Both the position numbers and the translations under genes were made by a program. Below, one piece after another: positions 24,922-34,074 of a DNA stretch of 64,000 bases (position 1 is the stretch's first letter; each line of letters opens with the position of its first letter). The stretch is from Streptomyces dysideae (GTDB lineage Bacteria > Actinomycetota > Actinomycetes > Streptomycetales > Streptomycetaceae). A model generated the notes under the pieces. That model had not been told where the DNA came from. It ran no database searches and worked only from the letters and a program-made list of their open reading frames with translations. Where the stretch lies: assembly GCF_001514305.1 (NCBI RefSeq), contig NZ_KQ949099.1:25610-89609 (forward strand). Reading direction: 5' to 3'.

Positions 24922-25545
24922 TCAGGCGGCCAGCTCCTCCGCCGCCAGTGCGCCGCGCAACCGCCGGGCCTGCGCCACCAGCCGGGACGAGCCGCGCCGG
25001 GCCGCGGTCTGCGCCAGGTGCGGCAGTTCACCCCGTGCCCCGACCGCTCGGTGCGCTCCGCGGCAACGCCCAGCAGATCCGCGAGCCCACGCGCCGGCGC
25101 GGCCGCGCCACCGGCCGCGAGGTCGGCGAGCAGGACGGGCAGGGTGTGGCGGAGCATTCCCCAGACGGTGGCGTAGGCGCCGGTGGCCGCCGCCGTCCGC
25201 GCCGACTCGGCCAGCCGCGACGGCTTCACGGCACCCCGCCGCACCAACTGCCCGAGATCCGCGCCCAGCCGGTCCGCGTCGAGCTGCCGTGCGCCGCCAG
25301 CACCAGCAGGGCGTCCACGGCGGCGAGCCGGTCCTCCTCATGCCGGGCGCCGAGCCCGTACGCCACGCACAGGTGCACGGCATCGCCCGCCTCGCCGCCC
25401 GACTCGGCGAGGAGGGGCAGTACGGCGGCGGCGCCCCGGGTTTCGTGCGTGCGAGGCCACCACCGAGACGGGGTCCGAGGCCAGCGCCACGAAAATCGGC
25501 TCCGACCTGCGGAAACGCCCTGCGGGAGCGGGAGTTCGCACGGCC
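24922..25545 (-). pseudogene. C-terminal remnant of a DUF6493-like gene
   Basis: Three frames on the - strand carry consecutive parts of one protein. First, AAAVLPLLAESGGEAGDAVH, then LCVAYGLGARHEEDRLAAVD and ALLVLAAHG. Second, KPSRLAESARTAAATGAYAT, then VWGMLRHTLPVLLADLA and GLADLLGVAAE. Third, ARGELPHLAQTAARRGSSRL, then VAQARRLRGALAAEELAA and a stop. This resembles the C-terminus of long Streptomyces DUF6493/SWIM-associated proteins. The N-terminal several hundred residues are absent, and two frameshifts separate the rest. The family label is from memory; the frame-hopping pattern is seen directly. Confidence 0.6.
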
Positions 25546-25596
25546 GCGCACCGGAGGATGACGCCGGTGCGCGGCACGTGTCCCACGTTACGGGAG

Positions 25597-27171
25597 TTAC
25601 TGCCCGACCAGCCCCGGCCGCAGCACCTGCGTGAACAGCACGGTGCCGTCCTGCTCGCGCAGCCGCACCGTCAGCTCGCCGCTGCCGCCGTCGATGTCGA
25701 CCTCGCCGAAGAACTGGTAGCCGCCGGCCGGGGAGACGTTCGCGGTGGCCGGCGCCTTCACGAACACCCGCTCCGGGCCGAAGGTGTTGTCGAGCGTGTT
25801 CGCCGGGAACGCGCCCGCGTTCAGCGGTCCGGACACGAACTCCCAGAACGGCTCGAAGTCGGTGAAGGCGGCCCGCGACGGCTGGTAGTGCTGGGCCGAG
25901 GTGTAGTGCACGTCGGCCGTCAGCCACACGGTGCCGGTGATCCGCCGGTGCTTGATGTACCGCAGCAGCTCGGCGATCTGCAGCTCCCGGCCCAGCGGCG
26001 CGCCCGGATCGCCCTGCGCGACGGCCTCGATGTTGGGCTTCCCGTCCGTGCCGTCCGGCACCACCAGACCGAGCGGCATGTCCGAGGCGATCACCTTCCA
26101 CACCGCCCTGGAACGGGCCAGCTCCCGCTTGAGCCAGGCCAGCTGCTCGGCGCCCAGGATGCCCTGCGGGTCGGTGGTCTGGTCGTCCGGCGAGTTGGCG
26201 TTGCGGTAGGTCCGCATGTCCAGCACGAACACGTCCAGCAGCGGACCGTGGTGGACCACCCGGTGCACCCGGCCGTCGGGGCGGCGCAGGGTCGAGATCG
26301 GGAAGTACTCCGAGAACGCCTGCCGGGCGCGCGCCGCGAGGACGTCGATGTTCTTCTCGGTGTAGCGGGAGTCGGCGAGGATCTCGCCGGGGAACCAGTT
26401 GTTGGTCACCTCGTGGTCGTCCCACTGGATGATGGCGGGGACCTGGGCGTTGAACCGCTTGAGGTTCTCGTCGAGCAGGTTGTAGCGGAAGTTGCCGCGG
26501 AACTCGGCCAGGGTCTCGGCGACCTTGGACTTCTCCTCGGTGGTGACGTTCCGCCAGGTGCTGCCGTCGGGCAGGGTGACGGACGCCGAGAGGGGGCCGT
26601 CGGCGTAGATGTTGTCGCCGCTGCAGAGGAAGAAGTCGGGGTCCAGCGCGCCCATCGCGTCGTAGATCCGGTAGCCGCCGCGGTCCGGGTTGATGCCCCA
26701 GCCCTGCCCGGCCAGGTCGCCCGACCACAGGAAACGCACCCCGTCGCGCCGGCGGACCGAGGCGGTGCGGAACGTGCCGGTGACCGGCTCGCCGGTGCGG
26801 CGCGGGTCGTCGGGGTCGGCGAGCAGCACCCGGTAGTGGATCTGCTCTCCGGGCGGCAGGCCGCGCAGCCGGGTCGTGCCGGTGAAGTCGGTGTCCGCGC
26901 CGAGCAGCGGGCCGTGCGATCTGCGCGGGTTGCGGAACGACTCGGTCGCCGACGTCTCCACGATCATCCGGGCCGGGCGGTCGGACCGTATCCACACCAG
27001 ACCGGAGTCGGAGGTCACGTCTCCCGTCTGTACGCCCCAGCTCGCCTTCGGCCGTCCGGACAGGGCGAAGGCGGGCGCCGAGCCGAGGGCGGTGGGCAGG
27101 GTCAGGGCCGCCGAAGCGGCCAGCGAGCCGCGCAGGACGCTGCGGCGACCGGGGAGCGGACGGTGGGACAT
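25597..27171 (-). CDS. phoD: Secreted PhoD-type alkaline phosphatase (Tat substrate)
   Basis: 524 residues. Twin-arginine signal (PGRRSVLRGSLAASAALTLP) ends near AFA, so the enzyme is exported folded. N-terminal Fn3-like domain (KASWGVQTGDVTSDSGLVWI), then the catalytic PhoD domain: FLWSGDLAGQGWG, DFFLCSGDNIYADGP, IIQWDDHEVTNNWFPGE and TADVHYTSAQHY carry the Fe/Ca ligands. It hydrolyses phosphate mono- and diesters outside the cell. Start ATG 27171 with GGAGG 9 bases upstream. In Streptomyces such genes belong to the Pho regulon; I cannot place a PHO box confidently here. Confidence 0.92.
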   Translation of the reverse strand: MSHRPLPGRRSVLRGSLAASAALTLPTALGSAPAFALSGRPKASWGVQTGDVTSDSGLVWIRSDRPARMIVETSATESFRNPRRSHGPLLGADTDFTGTTRLRGLPPGEQIHYRVLLADPDDPRRTGEPVTGTFRTASVRRRDGVRFLWSGDLAGQGWGINPDRGGYRIYDAMGALDPDFFLCSGDNIYADGPLSASVTLPDGSTWRNVTTEEKSKVAETLAEFRGNFRYNLLDENLKRFNAQVPAIIQWDDHEVTNNWFPGEILADSRYTEKNIDVLAARARQAFSEYFPISTLRRPDGRVHRVVHHGPLLDVFVLDMRTYRNANSPDDQTTDPQGILGAEQLAWLKRELARSRAVWKVIASDMPLGLVVPDGTDGKPNIEAVAQGDPGAPLGRELQIAELLRYIKHRRITGTVWLTADVHYTSAQHYQPSRAAFTDFEPFWEFVSGPLNAGAFPANTLDNTFGPERVFVKAPATANVSPAGGYQFFGEVDIDGGSGELTVRLREQDGTVLFTQVLRPGLVGQ

Positions 27172-27309
27172 GGATGCGCCTCCAGGGACGGGATCCGGCC
27201 AGTGTGCAGTGCCACACCTACTGGGGCGGCGCAGCGCACACGGAAACCACAAGTGAACAACTGACCGCGGGCACAAGGGAACCGGTGAGCCGGAGGCGCC
27301 TGGTCTCGG

Positions 27310-28743
27310 TCACGCCTCCGTCGCCTCGGCCATCAGCCGTACGCCGTCCCGGATCCGCGCGGGTGACTGGTGCGCGTACCCCACGACCAGCCGTACGGCG
27401 CCGTCCTGCCCGGCACGCGCGTGCGTGTACGCCGTCAGGGGGCGCACCGCCACCCCGGCCTCCGCCACGCGCGCCAGGAACCGCTCGAGCGGCCCGTACC
27501 GCTCCGGCAGCGCGACGATGACGTGCAGGCCCGCGGCGATCCCGGTCACCTCCGCGCCCGGGAAGTGCTCCGCCAGCGCGGCGACGAGGGCGTCACGGCG
27601 CTCGCGGTAGGCGCGCTGGCAGCGGCGCAGCTGACGGTCGTAGTCGCCGCGTTCCACGAACCGGGCGAACAGCGCCTGGTCGAGCGTGGGATGGCCGAGA
27701 TCCATGGTCCGCTTCCGCTCGACGACCTCGTCGGCCAGCGCCTCCGGTACGAGCAGCCAGCCGAGCCGCAGCCCCGGTGCCAGGGACTTGCTGACCGACC
27801 CGGCATAGGCCACATGGTCCGGGTCGAGGCCCTGGAGCGCGCCCACGGGGGCACGGTCGTAGCGGAAGTCGCCGTCGTAGTCGTCCTCCAGGACGAAACC
27901 GTCCACGGATCGCGCCCAGTCGAGCAGTGCGGTGCGGCGCCGCGCGGAGTACGCGATCCCGGTGGGGAACTGGTGGGCCGGAGTCACCACCACGGTCCGT
28001 ACGCCCGACGCCCGCAGCGGCCCCAGGGCGAGCCCCTCGTCGTCCAGGGGCACCGGAATCGTCGTGACGCCGGCCGCGGCGTAAAGGGCGTTGTGCTGGG
28101 GGCTGCCGGGGTCCTCGACGCCGACGGTGCGCATCCCGCGCGCGTGCAGCGCGAAACCGAGCAGTGTCGTCGCCTGCGCCACGCCGGAGACGACGACGAT
28201 CCGCTCCGGGTCCGCGACCACGCCCCGGCGACGCGCGAGGAGCTCGGCCAGCGCCGTACGCAGCCGGGGCAGCCCGCGCGGGTCCGGATAGCCGAGGTCG
28301 TGGTGCGGCAGCTCGGCCAGCACTCCGCGCTGTGCCGCGGCCCAGGCGGTGCGCGGGAACAGCGACAGGTCCGGGGTCCCGGCCACGAAGTCGGCCCGCG
28401 AGCCCGGAGCGCGCGGCGCGAGGTCACGCGCGCGTGGGCGCGCCTCCCGCACGGCGCCGCCCACCCACGTCCCGGCACCGCGCCCACTGCGCAGATACCC
28501 CTCGGCCGTCAGCTGCTCGTACGCCTCCGTGACCAGCCCGCGCGACACACCGAGATCGGCGGCCAGCTCACGGCTGGACGGCAGCCGCGTCCCCGGCGCG
28601 AGCCGTCCCGACCGCACCGCCTCGCGCAGTGCCGCCTGCAACGAACGTCCACGCGTGCGTGCCGGTGCGGACGCGGCGGGCAGCAGCAGCTCCCAGGCGG
28701 GAGAGGCCGCGTGCCGATCCGGATTGGTCCCCGAAGCCGTCAT
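27310..28743 (-). CDS. MocR/PdxR-family regulator (GntR HTH plus aminotransferase domain)
   Basis: 477 residues. GntR winged helix at about 30-100 (LQAALREAVRSGRLAPGTRL, PSSRELAADLGVSRGLVTEA, then YEQLTAEGYLRSGRGAGTWV), a linker, then an aminotransferase-like domain at 110-475 with the PLP Lys in YAGSVSKSLAPGLRLGW (about residue 318) and VLEDDYDGDFRYDR. Members sense PLP or PLP-amino-acid adducts. The 48-bp gap to the divergent EamA exporter holds TGGACC and CGGACC direct repeats, likely its operator. A 51-bp copy of its 3-prime end lies at 23076. Confidence 0.93.
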   Translation of the reverse strand: MTASGTNPDRHAASPAWELLLPAASAPARTRGRSLQAALREAVRSGRLAPGTRLPSSRELAADLGVSRGLVTEAYEQLTAEGYLRSGRGAGTWVGGAVREARPRARDLAPRAPGSRADFVAGTPDLSLFPRTAWAAAQRGVLAELPHHDLGYPDPRGLPRLRTALAELLARRRGVVADPERIVVVSGVAQATTLLGFALHARGMRTVGVEDPGSPQHNALYAAAGVTTIPVPLDDEGLALGPLRASGVRTVVVTPAHQFPTGIAYSARRRTALLDWARSVDGFVLEDDYDGDFRYDRAPVGALQGLDPDHVAYAGSVSKSLAPGLRLGWLLVPEALADEVVERKRTMDLGHPTLDQALFARFVERGDYDRQLRRCQRAYRERRDALVAALAEHFPGAEVTGIAAGLHVIVALPERYGPLERFLARVAEAGVAVRPLTAYTHARAGQDGAVRLVVGYAHQSPARIRDGVRLMAEATEA

Positions 28744-28747
28744 GAAA

Positions 28748-28767
28748 GTGGACCTTAATGCGGACCG
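28748..28767. promoter_or_regulatory. Direct repeats in the MocR/EamA intergenic region
   Basis: TGGACC (28749-28754) and CGGACC (28761-28766) repeat at about one helical turn, separated by TTAATG, in the 48-bp space between two divergent starts. MocR regulators often bind direct repeats in such positions. The assignment is inferred. Confidence 0.4.
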
Positions 28768-28790
28768 CCCCGCTTCCTAACGTCGCTGCC

Positions 28791-29732
28791 ATGAACGCCA
28801 CCACCACGCGCGGCTCCCTCCTCGCCGCGCTCGCCTGTGTCCTCGTCGGAGGGTCCTTCACCGCCAACAGCCTGCTCGGCGACTACCCGTACGCGGGCGG
28901 CCAGTTCCTCCGCTACGGCCTGGCCTGTCTGCTGCTCCTTCCCCTGGCCGGACGTGGCGCCACGGCCCGGCTGCGGGCGCTCACACCCTGCCAGTGGGCC
29001 CGCCTCGGACTGCTCGCGGCCGTCGGCATGGTCGGCTTCAACCTGGCCGTCATCGCCGCCGAACGCACCGCCGAGCCCGCCGTCCCCGGCGTCTTCGTGG
29101 GCTGCGCGCCCGTGGTCGTGGCCGTCGTCGTACCCGCCCTGGAGGGGCGTCGGCCCCAACGGATGGTCCTCTACGGGGCGTTGCTCGTCGCCGTCGGCGC
29201 GTTCACCGTCCAGGGGTGGGGGCGTACGGACGGCGCGGGCATCGCCTTCTCGGTGTGCGCGCTGGCCGGCGAGGTCGGCTTCGCCGTCCTGGCCGTGCCC
29301 GTACTGCGGCCCCTTGGACCGCGGCTGCTGTCCGCCACGGTGTGCGGCATCGCCGCGGCCGAGTCCGCGGCGGCCGGACTGCTCGTCGACGGCGCCGGGT
29401 GGCTGCGCCGGCCCGACGGCACCGAGGCGACCGCGCTGCTGTGGCAGGCGGCCGTCGTCACCGTCGTCGGGTTCGTGTGCTGGTACATGGGCATGCAGCG
29501 GATCGGCGCGGAGCGCGCCACGCTGTTCTCCGGCCTCATCCCCGTCGCGGCCGCCTGCACCGCCCCGCTCGTCGGCACCGGCTCCTACGGCGCCGCCCAG
29601 GCCGTCGGCAGCGCCCTCGTTGGCGCCGGAGTCGCGCTGGGATCCGGGGCGTTGACACCGGCCCGCAAGCAATTGCCCCCGCAGTACGAGGGGTTGCACC
29701 CGCTGGCGCGTAAAGAGCAGTGTGGACGCTAA
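28791..29732 (+). CDS. EamA-family transporter controlled by MocR
   Basis: 313 residues with ten hydrophobic segments in two EamA repeats (SLLAALACVLVGGSFTANSL; GFNLAVIAAERTAEPAVPGV; WYMGMQRIGAERATLFSGLI). Start ATG 28791; the earlier in-frame ATG is inside the regulator's operator region. MocR/EamA pairs are common, and many export amino acids or related compounds. Its 3-prime end overlaps the convergent hydrolase gene by 4 bases. Confidence 0.9.
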   Translation: MNATTTRGSLLAALACVLVGGSFTANSLLGDYPYAGGQFLRYGLACLLLLPLAGRGATARLRALTPCQWARLGLLAAVGMVGFNLAVIAAERTAEPAVPGVFVGCAPVVVAVVVPALEGRRPQRMVLYGALLVAVGAFTVQGWGRTDGAGIAFSVCALAGEVGFAVLAVPVLRPLGPRLLSATVCGIAAAESAAAGLLVDGAGWLRRPDGTEATALLWQAAVVTVVGFVCWYMGMQRIGAERATLFSGLIPVAAACTAPLVGTGSYGAAQAVGSALVGAGVALGSGALTPARKQLPPQYEGLHPLARKEQCGR

Positions 29733-30565
29733 GAACGGCGGCTGCCGTCGAGCAGGACGCGCGCGACCAGCGCCGGGTCGTCGTTCATCGGGACGTGACC
29801 GCAGCCGGGCAGCCGGACCAGCCGAGCCCGGGGAATGATCCGCTTGGCCCGGACGCCCTGCCGGGGCACGAGCAGCCGGTCCCTGCTGCCCCACGCCACG
29901 GTGACCGGCAGGCCCGGTATGTCGTCGGTGAACCGGACCTCTCTGCCCGACCGCAGCGTCTCGGAGAATCCGGCGGCGCGGGCCAGGCCGAGCGTCTCGG
30001 CGACCACCGCCTCGGGCGAACGGCGGCCCGGGCGGGCGTAGATGGTGCTCGTCAGGACCGCACGCCCGGCCGCCGACCGGGACAGCGTCTCGACCAGGGG
30101 GAGCGGCATGCGCTGCGCGGTCTGCCGCATCCCCGCCAGCACGGTGAAGGCGTAACGGCGTTCGAGCTGTGTCCAGAAGCCGGCCGGGGACAGGGCCGTG
30201 ACGGACCGTACGAGCTGCGCGCGGGCGAGGTCCAGAGCCAGCAGGCCGCCCAGCGAATTGCCCGCGACATGCGGCCGGTCGAGCTCCATGGCCGTCAGGA
30301 AGGCGCCGAGCACGGTGTTCATCGTCGCCAGGTCGTGTGCCAGCCCCTCCGGGAGGGACGGAGACTCCCCGCAGCCGGGCAGATCCACGGCGATCACATC
30401 GCGCTCGGCCGCGAGTACGGGTATCACCGGGTCCCACACCTGCCGGTGGTGACCTATGCCGTGCAGCAGGACCAGCGGCTCACCGGCGCCCACGCGCGCG
30501 TAGGAGACGCTCATGCTCTGCGGGCCGTACGGGGTGGGGACTTTGAAGGAGACGGTGGCGGACAT
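29729..30565 (-). CDS. Alpha/beta-fold hydrolase
   Basis: 278 residues with complete catalytic signals: oxyanion HG loop LVLLHGIGHHRQVWDPVIP, nucleophile elbow VAGNSLGGLLALDLAR (Ser about residue 110), and catalytic His in LPGCGHVPMNDDP near the end. No signal peptide. Start ATG 30565 with AGGAG 4 bases upstream; ATGs further up lack such a site. It is divergent from the ECF41 sigma factor gene (116-bp gap), and hydrolases or redox enzymes are common ECF41 neighbours, so it may be its target. Substrate unknown. Confidence 0.9.
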   Translation of the reverse strand: MSATVSFKVPTPYGPQSMSVSYARVGAGEPLVLLHGIGHHRQVWDPVIPVLAAERDVIAVDLPGCGESPSLPEGLAHDLATMNTVLGAFLTAMELDRPHVAGNSLGGLLALDLARAQLVRSVTALSPAGFWTQLERRYAFTVLAGMRQTAQRMPLPLVETLSRSAAGRAVLTSTIYARPGRRSPEAVVAETLGLARAAGFSETLRSGREVRFTDDIPGLPVTVAWGSRDRLLVPRQGVRAKRIIPRARLVRLPGCGHVPMNDDPALVARVLLDGSRRS

Positions 30566-30681
30566 GCTGCTCCTCATGGGGGACTTGCCGGGACGTCGGG
30601 TAGACACCTTGTCAGCAATTGCTACCGACGGGTAGCCCCTGGTGCCTGGACATGGCCCCGGGCCTGGGCTGGGATGGACCC

Positions 30682-31578
30682 GTGACCATCGACACCGTGA
30701 CCGACGTCTTCCTAGAGCACCGTCCCGTCCTGCTGGGAGTCGCCTACCGCATGCTCGGCCGGGTCGCGGACGCGGAGGACGTGGTGCAGGAGGCCTGGCT
30801 GCGCTGGTCCGGCGCCGACCGCTCCGACGTGCGCGAGCCGCGCGCCTATCTGGTGCGCATCACCACCCGCCTCGCCATCGACCGGCTGCGCCAGGTCAAG
30901 GCGCGCGGCGAGACCTACGTCGGCCCGTGGCTGCCGGAGCCGTACGTCACCGACTTCGGGGACACCGTCGACGACACCGCCGAGCGGGCCGTGCTCGCCG
31001 ACTCCGTCTCCCTCGCAGTCCTCGTCGTCCTGGAGTCGCTGTCGCCGCTGGAGCGCGCGGTGTTCGTGCTCCGGGAGGCCTTCGGCTACCCGCACGGCGA
31101 GATCGCCGTGATGCTCGACCGCGGTGAGGCGGCGGTCCGTCAGCTGGCCGGCCGGGCCCGCAGGCACGTCGACGAACGGCGGCCCCGCTACGAGGTCGAC
31201 CCCGCCCAGCGCCGCGACCTCACCGAACGGTTCCTCGCCGCCGCGGCGGAGGGCGACCTGGAGGGCCTCATGTCCCTGCTCGCCCCCGACGTCCGGCTGG
31301 TCGGCGACAGCGGCGGCAAGTCCAAGGCGCCGCGGCGGGTCCTGGAGTCCGCGGACAAGGTGGGCCGCTTCCTCATCGGCGTCGCCGAGAAGGGCGGCAT
31401 CCAGGACATGTCCCTCCACTTCCTGGAACTCAACGGCGGCCCCGCAATCTTGATCCTCTCCGGCGACAAGCCCGACTCCGTCTTCCAACTGGACGTCCAT
31501 GACGGTCGCATCCAGTCGGTGTACGTCATGCGCAACCCTGACAAGCTGCGGCACCTGGAGGCTGACGACTGGGGGTGA
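30682..31578 (+). CDS. ECF41-family (SigJ-like) RNA polymerase sigma factor
   Basis: 298 residues. Region 2 (FLEHRPVLLGVAYRMLGRVA, DAEDVVQEAWLRW), region 4 (LSPLERAVFVLREAFGYPHG, EIAVMLDRGEAAVRQLAGRA), then a SnoaL-like C-terminal extension of about 110 residues that includes GDSGGKSKAPRR and the terminal VMRNPDKLRHL. ECF41 factors lack an anti-sigma partner and are tuned by this extension. GTG 30682 was chosen; ATG 30652 is possible. Targets usually lie next door, so the divergent hydrolase is the first candidate. Confidence 0.92.
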   Translation: MTIDTVTDVFLEHRPVLLGVAYRMLGRVADAEDVVQEAWLRWSGADRSDVREPRAYLVRITTRLAIDRLRQVKARGETYVGPWLPEPYVTDFGDTVDDTAERAVLADSVSLAVLVVLESLSPLERAVFVLREAFGYPHGEIAVMLDRGEAAVRQLAGRARRHVDERRPRYEVDPAQRRDLTERFLAAAAEGDLEGLMSLLAPDVRLVGDSGGKSKAPRRVLESADKVGRFLIGVAEKGGIQDMSLHFLELNGGPAILILSGDKPDSVFQLDVHDGRIQSVYVMRNPDKLRHLEADDWG

Positions 31579-32229
31579 GCGTGCAGTGTGCGCGCGGGTG
31601 GCCGGCGACCGGTGCACTGCGCGGTGGAGCCGACTCCCGGCCGGCTCGTGGCGTTGACGTCCACGAGCGACGCGGTCGACCGAGAGGCAAACCGACCGGG
31701 CCCTCTGACACCGCGCCGAGCGGAGCCACGGGTTCCGCATCACTGCACGACGCGGCAGGCGTTATCCCCCGGTGCCCGGTGCCCGGTGCCCGGTGCCCGG
31801 TGCCCGGTGCCCGGTGCCCGGTGCCCGGTGCCCGGTGCCCGGTGCCCGGTGCCCGGTGCCCGGTGCCCGGTGCCCGGTGCCCGGTGCCCGGTGCCCGGTG
31901 CCCGGTGCCCGGCGGTGCCGTGGCGGGCGGCCGGTGCGGCGGGGCGCACACCGAGCTGGGCGACACGGACCGGGCCGGCCCCCAGCCCCCGGCGGCTGCC
32001 CTCACCACCGGGCAGCCCTCACCGCCTAGTTCGTTCCGACCGCCGGGATCGTCCCGGCCCGCCGGTCGCTTGGACTGCCCGCATCGCCTGGCAGGCCCTG
32101 CACCCGGACTGCCCAGGCAGCCGGCCCCCGCCGCCGAGATTGCCCCCGCAGCCCCCTCAGCCCCAGCGCCCCAGCCGCCCTACCTGCCCCAGCCGCCCTA
32201 CCTGCCCCAGCCCCCAGCGTCTCCACCTG
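31579..32229. other. Gene-free stretch with tandem arrays
   Basis: 650 bases without a credible gene. It holds the 20-copy GGTGCCC array, an 18-bp duplication (32172-32189 and 32190-32207, CAGCCGCCCTACCTGCCC), and C-rich sequence whose open frames only give Pro/Gly/Arg-rich peptides. The debris of the DadA pseudogene fades out at the right edge. Confidence 0.75.
31771..31910. repeat. Heptamer array: GGTGCCC x 20
   Basis: Twenty perfect head-to-tail copies of GGTGCCC, 140 bases without a single mismatch, followed by GG and a broken copy. Seven bases do not preserve frame, so coding is not the purpose. Each strand could fold into GGGCACC-type structures. Perfection implies recent expansion by slippage. 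Confidence 0.98.
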
Positions 32230-32866
32230 CTCCAGCCGTCCGCACCGCCTGCCCGCGTGAACTCCCCGGGCGGCTTGGCTTGCCACGATCTTGCCGCCCC
32301 GGTCGCGGACCGCGTCTTCCCCCAGCGCCGGATCCTCCTGCCGTGCCTCGGTGCCGGTGAGCAGGTCGTAGGCGACGTCCTGGCCCGCCGCGCGCACCGC
32401 CTCCAACTCCGCCACGAACGGCTTCCGATCGGCCGGCCCGCCGAAGGCGGTCAGCACGTCGGGCCGGTCCGCGTCGGCTCGGGGATCCCGCCCCGGGCGA
32501 GCTCGTCGTACGCCGCGAGCGCGTTCCGGTTCAGCGCGGCGAAGGCGCTCATGGCCACCCCACCGCCGGGTCGTGCAGTTGCGGGTGAAGGACGTCAGGA
32601 ACCGGGCGAGCCGCAGGTCGGCGCGGGGCGGGACGTACAGCGGTGACGTGGGGGAGAACAGCGTGCGTACGCCAGGCGCAGGGCGCTCGGTTCGGGCAGC
32701 GGCACCTGCAGGGCGGGGGACAGCCAGCCCGCGTTGCCCAGGACGCGCCCGCCGCGACGCCCGTGCGGTCCACGACGGTGACCTCCACCCCGGCCTCCCG
32801 AAGGAACCAGGCGGTGGCCGGCCCGGCCATCCCCGCGCCGACCACGACGGCACTGCGCGGGCTCAT
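32230..32866 (-). pseudogene. Broken FAD-dependent amino-acid dehydrogenase (DadA-like)
   Basis: Intact start at ATG 32866: SAVVVGAGMAGPATAWFLRE, then VTVVDRTGVAAGASWA. The frame then shifts (GNAGWLSPALQVPLPEPSAL in a second frame), and again (SPLYVPPRADLRLARFLTSF, then TRNCTTRRW in a third), followed by DRKPFVAELEAVRAAGQDVA and LLTGTEARQEDPALGE, before homology stops at GGKIVAS. At least three frameshifts occur, and the C-terminal half with the rest of the FAD domain is gone. The ATGA overlap with the amidase stop shows the two were one operon. Confidence 0.82.
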
Positions 32867-34074
32867 GACCGGACCCCGTCCGGCACGGCGACCGCGGGCC
32901 TGCTTTCCCCCACCCTCGTCGCCCGCTCGAACGCGTACCCGGCCTCCAGCACGGCCCAGTCCTGCCGGTGCGGGCCCACGATCTGCAGCCCCACCGGCAG
33001 CCCACCCGGTGTGAAACCGGCCGGAACGGACAGCGCGGGACAGCCGGTGACGGAGACCAGATAGGCCGAGCGCATCCAGTCCGGGTAGGTCTCCATGGCC
33101 ACGCCCTCCACCGACGACGGACAAGGCAGCCGTACGTCGAACGGCGCGACCTGACTGACGGGCAGCAGAAGCAGGTCGTACGTCTCGAAGAACGTGCGCA
33201 CCCGCTGGAACAGCGCCGCGTGCCGCAGCTCCGCCGCCCCGAGCGCGGGCCCGGAGAGCTTGCGGCCCTCCTCGATGGTCCACACCACGTCCGGCGCCAG
33301 CGACTCCCGGTGCCGGTCCAGCAGTTCGCCGTAAGCCAGCTCCATCTGCCAGGCCCGCAGCGTGAGGAAGACCTCGTCGGCGCCGGACACGTCCGGGCAT
33401 GCCTCCTTCACCTCGCAGCCCAGCCCCGCGAACACCTCGACGGCCGGACGCAGCGCCTCACGCACCTCCGCGTCCACGGGCACGGCCCCGCCCAGATCCG
33501 GCGACCAGGCGACCCGCAGTCCGCGTACGTCCCCCCGCAAGGGCCAGCCGAACACGGAGCCCGGCGTGTCCAGGGCGAGTGGACTGCGTGGATCGGGACC
33601 GGCCAGCACGGACAGCATCAGGGCGGCGTCCGGCACGGTCCTGGCCATCGGGCCCTTGACCGACAGCTGCCCCCAAGGCGCCTTGTCGGGCCAGGACGGG
33701 ACGCGGCCGGGCGACGGGCGCAGCCCCACCACGTTGTTGAAGGACGCCGGGTTGCGCAGTGAGCCGCCGGTGTCGCTGCCGTCGGCGACCGGCACCATCC
33801 CGCAGACCAGGGCCGCCCCGGCGCCGCCGCTGCTGCCGCCGGCGCTGCGCGAGAGGTCGTACGGGTTGAAGGTCGCCCCGAACACCGGGTTCACGGTGTG
33901 CGAACCCATGCCGAGCTCGGGCACGTTGGTCTTGCCGACGCTGATCGCCCCGGCCCGCTTCAGCCGCTCCACGACCAGGTGGTCGGCGTCGGGCACCCGG
34001 TCCGCGAAGACCGGTGAGCCGTACGTCGTACGGATGCCGGCGGTGTCGTGCAGGTCCTTGTGCGCGATCGACGC
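32863..34074 (-). pseudogene. 5-prime-truncated amidase (amidase signature family)
   Basis: The recognisable sequence starts abruptly at SIAHKDLHDTAGIRTTYGSP and continues intact through the Ser-cisSer-Lys triad region (GGSSGGAGAALVCGMVPVAD, then GSDTGGSLRNPASF) to the C-terminal SVTGCPALSVPAGFTPGGLP. Full-length homologues have about 70 residues before IAHKD; here they are replaced by the reverse strand of the truncated Lrp gene. The catalytic Lys in HKD and both Ser remain, so a fusion product is imaginable, but there is no promoter or ribosome site. I call it a pseudogene. Confidence 0.75.

Noticed and set aside
31588..32646. Long open frames through the GGTGCCC array (PGARCPV-type repeats)
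   Set aside because: A stop-free heptamer array is open in all frames on both strands. There is no start site, domain or codon bias outside the array.
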